Positions 53,510-64,000 of a stretch of 64,000 nucleotides of DNA are shown in pieces (position 1 is the first letter of the stretch; each line of letters starts with the position of its first letter). The position numbers and the translations under genes are program-made. Under the pieces are notes generated by a model, which worked only from the letters and a program-made list of their open reading frames with translations, did not search any database and was not told the DNA's origin. This DNA is from Streptomyces tendae (GTDB lineage Bacteria; Actinomycetota; Actinomycetes; Streptomycetales; Streptomycetaceae): positions 1,302,001 to 1,366,000 of the forward strand of contig NZ_CP043959.1 in NCBI RefSeq assembly GCF_008632955.1. Direction: 5' to 3'.

Positions 53510-54928
53510 TCAGGTCGGGTCGGACGACGCCAGCCGGCGCAGGGCGGCCAGCGGCACGGGCAGCCAGTCGGGGCGGTGCCGGGCCTCGTACACCGCCTCG
53601 TAGACCGCCTTGTCGGTCTCGTACGCGCGCAGCAGCACCGGCTCGGTGCGCGGGTCGCGGCCCGCGGCCTCGGCGTAACCGGCGCAGTACGCGGCCCGGC
53701 AGTGCGTGGCCCAGTCCGGCTGCGGCGGGTCCACGGAACGCGCCGCGTAGTCGAAGGACCGCAGCATGCCGGCCACGTCCCGCACCACCGGCTGCGGCAT
53801 GCGGCGCTCGGCCAGCGGCCGGGCCGGCTCCCCCTCGAAGTCGATCAGCGACCAGGTGCCGGCCGGGGAGCGCAGGCACTGCCCGAGGTGCAGGTCGCCG
53901 TGCACCCGCTGGGCGGTCCAGGTACGGCCCTCGGAGGCCAGGTCGTCCAGCGCCGTGTACGCGGAGCACAGCCCGTCCGCGTACGGCCGCAACGCCGGCA
54001 CCGCGTGCACGGCCGCCTCCAGCCGCTCGGTCATGCCGTCGACCAGGGTGCGCAGCTGGGCGTGGCCCAGGGTGACCGTCGGCAGCGCACGCGCCAGCGC
54101 GGTGTGCACCTCGGCGGTGGCCCGCCCGAGGGCCCGGGCCTCGGCGACGAAGTCCTCCCCCTTGGCCAGCTCCCGCAGCGCCAGCTCCCAGCCGTCCGTG
54201 GCGCCCTGCACGAAGGGCTGCAGCACGCCCAGCACGTACGGCTCGGCGGCGTGCGGGGGACCGGCGGTGTCCTCGGCGTCGGCGACCATCCACGCCGTGG
54301 GCGGGGGCACCCGGGGGCAGCCCTCGCGGGCCAGCGCCAGCGGCAGCTCCAGGTCCGGGTTGACGCCGGGCACCACCCGGCGCAGCAGCTTCAGGACGAA
54401 GGTGTCCCCGTAGACGACCGACGAGTTCGACTGCTCGACGGTCATCAGGCGCGGCACCAGCCCGGGCCGGACCTCCTGGCCCGGGTCCCGCTCGAAACGA
54501 AGCCCGCCGATCCGGGCCTGGGTGCGCAGGGCCTCCAGGAGCAGGTCGGCGGGCCGGGTGTCGTGCAGAGCCTCGTAGACCGTACGTCCGGCCAGGGGGC
54601 CCCGCGTCACATGACCGATCAGCGCGGGCGCCAGCCGGGGCGGCAGCGCCTCGCGCACGGCTATGAACAGCTGGTAGCAGTCACCGGGCTGCTCCTGGCC
54701 GCCGTGCCCGGGCTGGAGCGGCTGGTGGGCGCGCACCAGCAGGTGGTAGAGGCCCAGCTTGGCGGTGGGCGGCAGCAGCTCGGTGGCCGCGACCAGGCCG
54801 AACCCGGTGACCGGGCGCCCCTTGCCCGCGAACCAGCGCTGTCTCGGCAGCCATTCCCGCAACAGTGGATCCAGTGACGCAAGGAGGCCGGGCGGGGTCG
54901 TGACAGTGCGTGTGACGGCTTCCGACAT
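53510..54928 (-). CDS. mak: Maltokinase
   Basis: This 472-residue kinase phosphorylates maltose to alpha-maltose 1-phosphate, the donor for GlgE. It has an aminoglycoside-phosphotransferase-like fold with the N-terminal cap ([18 protein letters not shown]), the phosphate-loop region [20 protein letters not shown], catalytic loop [12 protein letters not shown] and the metal-binding [15 protein letters not shown] lies 9 bases before ATG 54928. It sits between treS, which supplies maltose, and glgB, with about 30 bases to glgB. In some actinobacteria TreS and Mak form one complex. Confidence 0.95.
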   Translation of the reverse strand: MSEAVTRTVTTPPGLLASLDPLLREWLPRQRWFAGKGRPVTGFGLVAATELLPPTAKLGLYHLLVRAHQPLQPGHGGQEQPGDCYQLFIAVREALPPRLAPALIGHVTRGPLAGRTVYEALHDTRPADLLLEALRTQARIGGLRFERDPGQEVRPGLVPRLMTVEQSNSSVVYGDTFVLKLLRRVVPGVNPDLELPLALAREGCPRVPPPTAWMVADAEDTAGPPHAAEPYVLGVLQPFVQGATDGWELALRELAKGEDFVAEARALGRATAEVHTALARALPTVTLGHAQLRTLVDGMTERLEAAVHAVPALRPYADGLCSAYTALDDLASEGRTWTAQRVHGDLHLGQCLRSPAGTWSLIDFEGEPARPLAERRMPQPVVRDVAGMLRSFDYAARSVDPPQPDWATHCRAAYCAGYAEAAGRDPRTEPVLLRAYETDKAVYEAVYEARHRPDWLPVPLAALRRLASSDPT

Positions 54929-55038
54929 GGCGTCGCGTCCTTTCCCCTCTGTCGGCGCGCCACGGGGCGCCGCCGGTGGGCGGGGTGTTACTCATGCGTG
55001 CCCCGGGCGGGGCGGGGGAAACCGCCCCGCCCGGGGTT

Positions 55039-56735
<1,697 letters not shown>

Positions 56736-56739
<4 letters not shown>

Positions 56740-58941
56740 GTGGCGGATGACCCTCCGATCTGCGGGGTGGACGGTCGCAGAACCGTGCTGTGCGTCCCGG
56801 GAGGCTCCTCCTCGGACCCCCCGCCGACGACGAGTACATGTGCCCCGCCCGGGCCGAGACGCACATAGTTGGCACTGCCCCATCGATAGGTCTCGCCGGT
56901 GAGCTCGTCGCGCACCGGCACCGACTCGTGCCACTCCAGGCCGAGTTGCGGCATGTCCAACGAGACCGTGGCCTCCTGGGTGTGCGAGGTGTCGAGGTTG
57001 GCGACCACCAGGACCGTGTTGTCGCCCCGGCGCTTCGAGTACGCGATGACCTCCTCCTTGTCCGCCTGGTGGAAGTGGATGTCGCGCAGTTGCCGCAGGG
57101 CCGGGTTCTCCCGGCGGAGGGTGTTGAGCCGGGTGAGGAGGGGGGCGATGGTACGGCCCTCGCGGGCGGCCGCGTCCCAGTCGCGGGGTTTGAGCTGGTA
57201 CTTCTCGCTGTCGAGGTATTCCTCGCTGCCCTCGCGCAGCGGGGTGTTCTCACACAGTTCGTAGCCGCTGTAGACGCCCCAGGCGGGGGAGAGGGTGGCC
57301 GCGAGGACGGCGCGGACCTCGAAGGCGGGCCGGCCGCCGTGCTGGAGGTAGGCGTGCAGGATGTCGGGGGTGTTGGCGAAGAAGTTGGGCCGCATGTAGG
57401 AGGCGGCGTCCCCCGACAGTTCGGTCAGGTACTCCGTCAGTTCCTGCTTGGTGGTGCGCCAGGTGAAGTACGTGTACGACTGCTGGAAGCCGATCTGGGC
57501 CAGGGTGTGCATCATCGCCGGGCGGGTGAAGGCCTCCGCCAGGAAGATGACGTCGGGTCGGTGCGGTTGATCTCCCCGATCACCCGCTCCCAGAACACCA
57601 CCGGCTTGGTGTGCGGGTTGTCCACCCGGAAGATCCGCACGCCCGCGTCCATCCAGTGCCGCAGCACCCGGCAGGTCTCGGCGACCAGCCCGTCCATGTC
57701 GGCGTCGAAGGCGACGGGGTAGATGTCCTGGTACTTCTTCGGCGGGTTCTCGGCGTAGGCGATGGAGCCGTCGGGGCGGTGGTGGAACCACTCGGGGTGC
57801 TTGTGCACCCAGGGGTGGTCGGGGGAGCACTGCAGCGCGAAGTCCAGGGCGACCTCCATGCCGAGGTCGCGGGCGCGGGTGACGAAGCGGGTGAAGTCCT
57901 CCAGCGTGCCCAGCCGCGGGTGCACGGCGTCGTGGCCGCCCTCGGGGGAGCCGATCGCCCAGGGCACACCGACGTCGTCGGGGCCGGCGTCGAGGCTGTT
58001 GTTGGGGCCCTTGCGGAACGTCGTGCCGATCGGGTGGATCGGCGGGAGGTAGACGACGTCGAAGCCCATCGCGGCGATCGCGGGCAGCCGGCGGGCGGCC
58101 GTCTCGAAGGTGCCGTGCGGCTGCTCGGGGGTGCCTTCGGAGCGGGGGAAGAACTCGTACCAGGAGCCGAAGAGGGCGCGTTCGCGTTCGACGAGCAGGG
58201 GGAGCGGGTCGCTGCTGGTGACCAGCTCGCGCAGCGGGTGCCGGGCCAGCACCGCCGCCACCTCCGGCGTCAACGCCGCCGCAAGACGGGCCGCCGCCGG
58301 ACGGGCCGTGTCGCGCAGAGCGTCCACGGCCCCGCGCAGCACCTCCCGGTCCTCGGTCGCGGGCACCTGCCCCGCCGCCCGCTCGTGCAGCCGGGCGCCT
58401 TCCTCGAGGACGACCTCGGTGTCCAGGCCCGCCGGGATCTTGATCTGCGCGTGGTGCCGCCAGGTGCCGACCGGGTCGCTCCACGCCTCCACCGCGTACG
58501 TCCACAGGCCCGTCTCCGTCGGGGTGACGGTCGCCCCCCACCGGTCCGTGCCGGGAGCCAGCTCCCGCATCGGCGTGAACGGGCCAGGGCGCCCCTCCGG
58601 ATCCCTCAGCACCACGTTCGCCGCCACCGCGTCGTGCCCCTCCCGGAACACGGTCGCCGTCACCTCGAACGATTCGCCCACGACGGCCTTCGCGGGCCTG
58701 AGCCCTTGCCGCACCAGTGGGCGCACGTCCAGCACCGGGATGCGTCCCACGGACGTCCGGGGAGGTGCCGGAGCTGCCGGCGGTACGGGCGAGGCCTTGG
58801 CGGGCGCGGTCGCGGCGGGCGGGTCGTGGCGGGCGGGGTGGCCCGTTCCGGTGGTGCGGTCGGGCGGGGCGCGGCGCCGGGGCGCGCGGGTGCCGGGGCT
58901 GCGGGCGTCGGGGGGGATGACGAGTGGTGCTTGGCGGGCAT
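56736..58941 (-). pseudogene. glgE: glgE maltosyltransferase, apparently broken by two frameshifts
   Basis: GlgE (about 670-735 residues) transfers maltosyl units from maltose 1-phosphate to alpha-glucan. The coding sequence is split over three frames. The likely start is ATG 58941 (MPAKHHSSS) with GGAG 5 bases upstream. The frame shifts within the Pro-rich leader, perhaps at the seven-G run 58910-58916, and the main part runs from there to FWERVIGEINRTDP. A second shift at the G run 57555-57557 is needed to reach DVIFLAEAFTRPAMM and the stop at 56736. Each is explained by one missing base. The second falls between the nucleophile (FRVDNP, 57620-57622) and the acid (AEAF, 57534-57536). It is either a sequencing error or a true pseudogene; all other family motifs are intact. 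Confidence 0.85.
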
Positions 58942-59724
58942 GACCGCTCCTGTCCGCGTCAACGAGGGTGGGCGGATGACTGTGGGGAGGTGGGTCCTGC
59001 GGGGTCTCAGTGGGGTGTACCCGCAGGAGCCTTCCCACACTGTTCGGGTGGGCAATCCGGCCCTTTGTTAACTACTCACGCGTATGTCGACACACAAGAC
59101 CGGCCGGGGCCGCCCGGCGCGCGGCCGGTCCGGAGCACGCCCACGATGGGTTCGTTCCCACCGGTCGGCGAGGGTGGCGGGCGCCTTGGAGCGTTGCCGG
59201 CGCCCCGCGCACGCGGGTCCCGCGGCGGACGGGTTCCGCGCACCCTCACCTCTCCGCCCGTCACACCTGTGACCTGCGTCTTCCGCGTCCACTCCCGGAG
59301 TTTCGGCGGCCAGACCGGACCGGGGCACGGCGACACGCCCGCGCCGTCCCCGTACGGCCGCGCGTGACCGGTGAGCAGAGTGGGACGGGAGGGATCCGAG
59401 GGGGCGCGCAGTCCCAGGGTGGCCGGGGCGCGGGCGGGCCGGCGGACGGAAACGGCCGGTTCTTTGCCCCGTCCGGCGGCCGGCCCGGGGCGCACGGCAG
59501 GACAGGCGTCACGGAGCGGCGGCGCGTCGCGCCGGGTGAAGTACGACAAGGCCGCACATAGGAGCGGAATCGGCCATGTCCACTGTGCGGTGAATCGTTT
59601 GGACACGGCCGGCGAGGTACCCGTGTCTCCCGGCTTCCCCCGCGGACCGTCTCCGCGCCGGTACTGTCGGCAGCGATACCCGGACGCACACCGCGTCTCT
59701 CACGAACGCGCCGAGGTGGCTTTT
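58942..59724. other. Divergent glgE-glgP intergenic region
   Basis: About 780 bases hold the promoters of the glgE-treS-mak-glgB operon (-) and glgP (+). Several open frames cross it but show Arg/Pro/Gly-rich composition without conserved motifs, so I call no gene. TAGGAG near 59567 is a possible -10 for glgP. I saw no strong hairpin or clear operator. Confidence 0.5.
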
Positions 59725-62349
59725 GTGAAGGCTATCCGTCGATTCACCGTCCGACCCGTGCTCCCCGAACCCCTCCGGCCGCTGAGCGATCTGGCCCGCA
59801 ATCTGCGCTGGTCCTGGCACACCGGAACCCGTGACCTCTTCCGCTCCGTCGACCCCGAACGCTGGGCGGCGGCCGGCAGCGACCCCGTACGCCTGCTCGG
59901 CAGCGTGTCGACCGAGCGGCTCACCGAGCTGGCCGGCGACCGTGACTTCCTCGACCGCCTCGCCGCGGTCTCGGACGACCTGCACACCTACATGACCGGC
60001 GACCGCTGGTACCAGCAGCGGAGCGAGCGGCTGCCGGCGGCCGTCGCCTACTTCTCCCCCGAGTTCGGCATCACCGCCGCCCTGCCGCAGTACTCGGGCG
60101 GTCTCGGCATCCTGGCCGGCGACCATCTCAAGGCCGCCAGTGACCTCGGTGCCCCGCTCATCGGGGTCGGCCTGCTCTACCGGCACGGCTACTTCCGTCA
60201 GTCCCTGTCCCGGGACGGCTGGCAGCAGGAGCACTACCCCGTCCTCGACCCCCACGAGCTGCCCCTGGACCAGCTCAAGGAGGCCGACGGCACGCCCGCC
60301 CAGATCGCCCTCGCCCTGCCCGGCGACCGCTCCCTGCGCGCCCGGATCTGGGTGGCCCAGGTGGGCAGGATCCCGTTGCTCCTGCTGGACTCCGACATCG
60401 AGGAGAACGACCTCATCGAGCGCGGGGTGACCGACCGGCTCTACGGCGGCGGCAGCGAGCACCGGCTGCTCCAGGAGATGCTCCTCGGCATAGGAGGAGT
60501 CCGCGCGGTGCGCACGTACTGCCGGCTCACCGGGCACGCCGCACCGGAGGTGTTCCACACCAACGAGGGGCACGCCGGGTTCCTCGGCCTGGAACGTATG
60601 GCGGAGCTGCGCGCCGAGGGGCTGGACTTCGACGCGGCCCTGGAGGCGGTCCGCGCCGGCACCGTGTTCACCACGCACACCCCCGTCCCGGCCGGCATCG
60701 ACCGCTTCGACCGCGAACTGGTCGCCCGGCACTTCGGCCCGCACGCGGAACTGCCCGACCTGGAGGTCGACCGCATCCTGCGGCTGGGCATGGAGACCTA
60801 CCCCGGCGGCGAGCCCAACCTGTTCAACATGGCCGTGATGGGCCTGCGCCTCGCCCAGCGGGCCAACGGCGTCTCCCTGCTGCACGGCCAGGTCAGCCGG
60901 GAGATGTTCGCCGGGCTGTGGCCCGGGTTCGACCCCGAGGAGGTGCCGATCACCTCCGTGACCAACGGGGTGCACGCGCCCACCTGGGTCGCCCCCGAGG
61001 TGTACCGGCTCGGTGCCCGGCAGATCGGCACCCAGCGCGCGGAGGAGGCGCTGAGCGTCGGCGACTCCGACCGCTGGGACTCCGTCGCCGACATCGCCGA
61101 CCAGGACATCTGGGAGCTGCGCCGGTCGCTGCGCGAACTGCTGGTGCTGGAGGTGCGGGAGCGGCTGCGCGCCTCCTGGCGGCAGCGCGGCGCCGGGACG
61201 GCCGAGCTGGGCTGGATCGACGGCGTGCTCGACCCGGACGTGCTCACCATCGGCTTCGCCCGGCGCGTCCCGTCGTACAAGCGGCTGACGCTGATGCTGC
61301 GCGACCGGGACCGGCTGATGGACCTGCTGCTGCACCCCGACCGGCCGGTGCAGATCGTCGTCGCGGGCAAGGCGCACCCGGCGGACGACGGCGGCAAGCG
61401 GCTCATCCAGGAGCTCGTCCGCTTCGCCGACGACCCGCGGGTCCGCCACCGGATCGTCTTCCTGCCCGACTACGGCATGGCCATGGCGCAGAAGCTGTAC
61501 CCCGGCTGCGACATCTGGCTGAACAACCCGCTGCGGCCGCTGGAGGCGTGCGGCACCAGCGGCATGAAGTCCGCGCTCAACGGCGGGCTCAACCTGTCCG
61601 TGCTGGACGGCTGGTGGGACGAGTGGTTCCAGCCCGACTTCGGCTGGGCGATCCCCACGGCGGACGGCGTCGGAACCGACCCGGACCGGCGCGACGACAT
61701 AGAGGCCGCGGCGCTGTACGACCTGCTGGAGCAGCGGGTGACCCGCGTCTTCTACGAGCGCGGGCGCAGCGGGCTGCCGGACCGCTGGATCGAGATGGTG
61801 CGGCGGACGCTGAGCCTGCTCGGGCCGAAGGTGCTGGCGGGGCGCATGGTGCGGGAGTACGTCGAGCGGCTGTACACGCCCGCCGCGCACGCGCACCGGG
61901 CGATGGGCCCGGACGCGGCGCGGGAGCTCGCCGAGTGGAAGGCGACGGTGCGGGGCGCCTGGCAGGGCGTGACCGTCGACCACGTGGAGACGTCCGTCGC
62001 GACGGCCATGGCCACGGCGGAGCTCGGCACCACGCTCGCGCTGCGGGTGCGGGTGGGGCTCGGCAGCCTGCGGCCGGAGGACGTGGAGGTGCAGGCGGTG
62101 TCCGGGCGGGTGGACGAGGAGGATCGCATCACGGATGCGACCGCCGTGGCGCTGAAGCCGGTGGGGGCGCCCGCGCCGGGGGGAGGGTGGGTGTACGAGG
62201 GCCCGTTGTCCCTGGACCGGACGGGGCCGTTCGGCTACACGGTGCGGATCCTGCCGAGCCATCGGATGCTGGCGTCCGGCGCGGAGCTGGGGCTGGTGGC
62301 GGTGCCACCGGAGGACGTCGCCGAGGCGGCGGGCTTACTGATGCGGTGA
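59725..62349 (+). CDS. glgP: Alpha-glucan (glycogen) phosphorylase
   Basis: This 874-residue enzyme releases glucose 1-phosphate, or acts on maltosyl acceptors, from alpha-glucan. It has the actinobacterial GT35 form: an N-terminal DUF3417 domain (RFTVRPVLPEPLRPLSDLARNLRWSWHTGTRDLF, in part LARNLRWSWHTGTRDLF), then YFSPEFGITAALPQYSGGLG, NEGHAGF and the pyridoxal-phosphate Lys in SGMKSALNGG (about Lys615). GTG 59725 is preceded by GAGGTGG. Codon 871 (62335-62337) is TTA, four codons from the end. It is divergent from the glgE operon and turns over the glucan that operon makes. Confidence 0.94.
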   Translation: MKAIRRFTVRPVLPEPLRPLSDLARNLRWSWHTGTRDLFRSVDPERWAAAGSDPVRLLGSVSTERLTELAGDRDFLDRLAAVSDDLHTYMTGDRWYQQRSERLPAAVAYFSPEFGITAALPQYSGGLGILAGDHLKAASDLGAPLIGVGLLYRHGYFRQSLSRDGWQQEHYPVLDPHELPLDQLKEADGTPAQIALALPGDRSLRARIWVAQVGRIPLLLLDSDIEENDLIERGVTDRLYGGGSEHRLLQEMLLGIGGVRAVRTYCRLTGHAAPEVFHTNEGHAGFLGLERMAELRAEGLDFDAALEAVRAGTVFTTHTPVPAGIDRFDRELVARHFGPHAELPDLEVDRILRLGMETYPGGEPNLFNMAVMGLRLAQRANGVSLLHGQVSREMFAGLWPGFDPEEVPITSVTNGVHAPTWVAPEVYRLGARQIGTQRAEEALSVGDSDRWDSVADIADQDIWELRRSLRELLVLEVRERLRASWRQRGAGTAELGWIDGVLDPDVLTIGFARRVPSYKRLTLMLRDRDRLMDLLLHPDRPVQIVVAGKAHPADDGGKRLIQELVRFADDPRVRHRIVFLPDYGMAMAQKLYPGCDIWLNNPLRPLEACGTSGMKSALNGGLNLSVLDGWWDEWFQPDFGWAIPTADGVGTDPDRRDDIEAAALYDLLEQRVTRVFYERGRSGLPDRWIEMVRRTLSLLGPKVLAGRMVREYVERLYTPAAHAHRAMGPDAARELAEWKATVRGAWQGVTVDHVETSVATAMATAELGTTLALRVRVGLGSLRPEDVEVQAVSGRVDEEDRITDATAVALKPVGAPAPGGGWVYEGPLSLDRTGPFGYTVRILPSHRMLASGAELGLVAVPPEDVAEAAGLLMR

Positions 62350-62400
62350 CGCCGCGCCGGCCGGGCGGGGGTGCGGGTGCCGCCCGCTCCCTCAGGCCGG

Positions 62401-63049
62401 GGCTGGGCCGCGCACCTTCAGGGGCGCGGGAACTGCGCGACCGGCCCCACCGGCCCGCACCCGGCGTGCGACAGTCCCTGGCACGCCGGTGGCCGTTGGG
62501 GGCGTTGCGCTGCTCGGCGTTGCGGGGTGCCGCCTGCGCCCACCCGTGCCGCCCCAGCGGCACGACTGTCCGCAGGCGGCGGCTGGGCCGCGCCCTTCAG
62601 GGGCGCGGGGAACTGCGCGACCGGGCCCCGGCGGGCCGCACCCGGCGTGCGACAGTCCCTGGCACGCCGGTGGCCGTTGGGGGCGTTGCGCTGCTCGGCG
62701 TTGCGGGGTGCCGCCTGCGCCCACCCGTGCCGCCCCAGCGGCACGACTGTCCGCAGGCGGCGGCTGGGCCGCGCCCTTCAGGGGCGCGGGGAACTGCGCG
62801 ACCGGGCCCCGGCGGGCCGCACCCGGCGTGCGACAGTCCCTGGCACCCCGGTGGCCGTTGGGGGCGTTGCGCTGCTCGGCGTTGCGGGGTGCCGCCTGCG
62901 CCCACCCGTGCCGCCCCAGCGGCACGACTGCCCGCAGGCGGCGGCTGGGCCGCGCCCTTCAGGAGCGCGGGAAACTGCGCGACCGGCCCCCACCGGCCCG
63001 CACCCGGCGTGCGACAGTGCCCGGCACCCCGGTGGCCGCAGGCGGCGGG
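62401..63049. repeat. Tandem array of 3.5 copies of a 181-bp unit
   Basis: Units begin with GGCTGGGCCGCGC at 62401, 62581, 62762 and 62943 (periods 180, 181, 181). Units 2 and 3 differ at only two positions. Unit 1 has small differences near its start. Unit 4 lacks about 80 internal bases and ends near 63049. Each unit contains the GCGCGGGGAACTGCGCG motif common in Streptomyces intergenic repeats (from memory). Full units also contain the hairpin GTGCCGC-CCCA-GCGGCAC. Confidence 0.93.
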
Positions 63050-63065
63050 GGCTGCCGCGATCGCC

Positions 63066-63106
63066 CTCCCCCGGGACGCCGGACAGTCCCCTGCGTCCCG
63101 GGGGAG
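63066..63106 (-). terminator. Terminator after the DUF1990 gene
   Basis: A perfect 14-bp stem (63066-63079 and 63093-63106, core CCCCCGGGACGC) with a 13-base loop abuts the stop codon at 63108. Confidence 0.78.
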
Positions 63107-63107
63107 G

Positions 63108-63629
63108 TCAGGTGTCGGAGACACCGTGGGTGGCCAGGCGGCGGAGCGTCTTGCCGCAGTGGCGCGCATACGCCTGCTGAAGCCGCCGCGTAGCGGGCCC
63201 ACCCGCACGGCTGTACCACCGCGCCGCCTTGCTGAACGCCGAGACCGTCAGCCACACCGTCCCGTCCCCCGTGCGGTGCACGACGAACGCCTCCTCGCCG
63301 CACTCGGGGTGCCCGGCCAGCGTGCCGTAGGCCCAGCCCGCCCTGCGGTGCTCCTCCACCGTCCACACCACCCGGCAGGGCGCCTTCACCACTCCGGCAA
63401 GGGTGACGGTGACGTCGACGTCCGGCGCCGCCCGCTCCGCGGAGGCGTCGATGCCGACCCCCATCTCCCGGTGCAGCTCCCAGGTGAGCAGCGCCTCCGC
63501 CGCCTGCCGGAAGACCTTCTCCCCCTCGCCGAGCCGGGTGCGCTCCCTGAGGTGGTGGAACCCGGGAGGGCAGAAGTCGGGATCGCGGCTCGCGCCGACG
63601 TGGTCGTAGGTGAAGTCCGCCGAAGACAT
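63108..63629 (-). CDS. DUF1990-family protein
   Basis: This 173-residue cytosolic protein begins MSSADFTYDHVGASRDPDFCPPGFHHL and continues GEGEKVFRQAAEALLTWELHREMGV and AYGTLAGHPECGEEAFVVHR, the conserved DUF1990 pattern. The function is unknown; plant and bacterial members are undefined alpha/beta proteins. I chose ATG 63629; a TTG three codons upstream is less likely. TAGGCT ends 8 bases before the ATG, so a leaderless transcript is plausible. Confidence 0.87.
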   Translation of the reverse strand: MSSADFTYDHVGASRDPDFCPPGFHHLRERTRLGEGEKVFRQAAEALLTWELHREMGVGIDASAERAAPDVDVTVTLAGVVKAPCRVVWTVEEHRRAGWAYGTLAGHPECGEEAFVVHRTGDGTVWLTVSAFSKAARWYSRAGGPATRRLQQAYARHCGKTLRRLATHGVSDT

Positions 63630-63722
63630 GGGACACAAGCCTAGGTGGTGGGCCCACGTGCCCGGGCGGCACCCGGAGCGCGATGCGCTCAGGATGCCGC
63701 CCGGTGTGCCCGCCGCGACGCG

Positions 63723-63998
63723 TCAGCTGACGTTGATCGCCTTCCAGGCCGCCGCGACGGCCTTGTACTCGGTGCTGCTGGAGCCGTACAGCGCCGACGC
63801 CGCGTTCAGGGTGCCCGTACGGGCCGCCTTGTAGTTGGTCGTCGAGGTGAAGTACGTGGTCAGTGCCTTGTACCAGATCTGCAGCGCCTTGGCGCGGCCG
63901 ATGCCGGTGACCGTGGAGCCGTCGTACGTCGGCGAGTTGTAGCTCACGCCGTTGACGGTCTTGCTGCCGCTGCCCTCGGCGAGCAGGTAGAAGAAGTG
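63723..63998 (-). CDS. C-terminal end of a thermolysin-like (M4) metalloprotease, partial
   Basis: The last 92 codons of a gene run off the right edge. The readable part starts HFFYLLAEGSGSKTVNGVSY, typical of the C-terminal helical domain of secreted M4 zinc proteases, and ends in ALYGSSSTEYKAVAAAWKAINVS, the usual terminal helix of Streptomyces neutral proteases. The zinc-binding HExxH and propeptide would lie beyond the window, so activity cannot be judged. Confidence rests on the C-terminal motif alone. Confidence 0.8.
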   Translation of the reverse strand, partial: HFFYLLAEGSGSKTVNGVSYNSPTYDGSTVTGIGRAKALQIWYKALTTYFTSTTNYKAARTGTLNAASALYGSSSTEYKAVAAAWKAINVS

Positions 63999-64000
63999 GT

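Larger units (their letters stand above)
62350..63107. other. Convergent intergenic region filled by tandem repeats
   Basis: About 760 bases between the glgP stop and the stop of the DUF1990 gene are mostly the 181-bp repeat array (62401-63049) and a terminator (63066-63106). No gene is called: open frames on both strands arise from the GC-rich repeats, and the 181-base period is not a multiple of three. Confidence 0.75.

Noticed and set aside
57512..59038. A free-standing 508-residue GlgE-like protein starting at GTG 59038
   Set aside because: It ends right after the nucleophile region, and the remaining GlgE motifs continue in another frame. The true start with a ribosome site is ATG 58941.
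59371..59724. N-terminal extension of GlgP
   Set aside because: The extra frame is Arg/Gly/Pro-rich without homology. GTG 59725 with GAGGTGG matches the conserved start.
62401..63049. CRISPR array
   Set aside because: Units are 181 bp and contiguous with no unique spacers, and no cas genes are present.
62371..63193. Open frames on both strands through the repeat array
   Set aside because: The 181-base period shifts frame in every unit and the products are Arg/Pro/Gly-rich without motifs.

Overview
The window is chromosomal DNA from a Streptomyces species. It is very GC-rich, with strong third-position G/C. It carries the FilP and Scy coiled-coil polarity proteins, a complete GlgE-type alpha-glucan locus, an AbsC-type MarR regulator and a HelR-type helicase. 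Gene order matches, from memory, the core region around SCO538x-SCO544x of S. coelicolor. I see no prophage, transposase, CRISPR array, rRNA, tRNA or secondary-metabolite cluster.

Layout. 1-9.6 kb: two small membrane proteins, cobalamin adenosyltransferase, a maltokinase-cap-like protein, 3-hydroxybutyryl-CoA dehydrogenase, an orphan STAS protein, a large membrane-anchored degenerate P-loop protein, the mismatch endonuclease NucS, a conserved Streptomyces protein, a flavin-dependent oxidoreductase and a small zinc-site protein. 9.6-13.6 kb: two tandem ABC-2 transporter pairs. 13.7-18.7 kb: filP and scy. 18.9-31.1 kb: methylmalonyl-CoA epimerase, thiolase, MeaB, a PepSY protein with a two-component system, AbsC, three tandem AIM24 genes, two DUF3817 proteins around a MarR regulator, and icmA. 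31.2-36.4 kb: a TetR regulator, a CnoX-like thioredoxin and a DUF6230/DUF6114/secreted-protein cassette. 36.5-42.5 kb: pyruvate kinase, ackA-pta and pfkA. 42.6-48.5 kb: a TTA-containing XRE regulator, DpiAB-type two-component genes with a dicarboxylate symporter, and a MerR-thioredoxin pair. 48.6-62.3 kb: helR, then glgB-mak-treS-glgE on the minus strand and a divergent glgP. 62.4-63.05 kb: a 181-bp tandem repeat array. 63.1-64 kb: a DUF1990 protein and the C-terminal end of an M4-type metalloprotease.

How the genes fit together. One theme is short acyl-CoA and adenosylcobalamin chemistry: the adenosyltransferase makes the cofactor, MeaB protects B12 mutases, IcmA interconverts butyryl- and isobutyryl-CoA, the epimerase serves methylmalonyl-CoA, and thiolase plus Hbd handle acetoacetyl- and hydroxybutyryl-CoA. 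A second theme is central carbon flux (pfkA, pyk, pta, ackA) with C4-dicarboxylate/citrate sensing and uptake. A third is trehalose-to-alpha-glucan conversion (TreS, Mak, GlgE, GlgB, GlgP).

Most notable observations: glgE is broken by two apparent single-base frameshifts at G runs; glgP is followed by 3.5 near-identical 181-bp units; an XRE regulator carries an early TTA (bldA) codon; GlgB has a histone-H1-like Lys/Ala tail; and several regulators sit beside clean palindromic operators or leaderless promoters. Family assignments rest on motifs I recognise in the translations. No database search was run.
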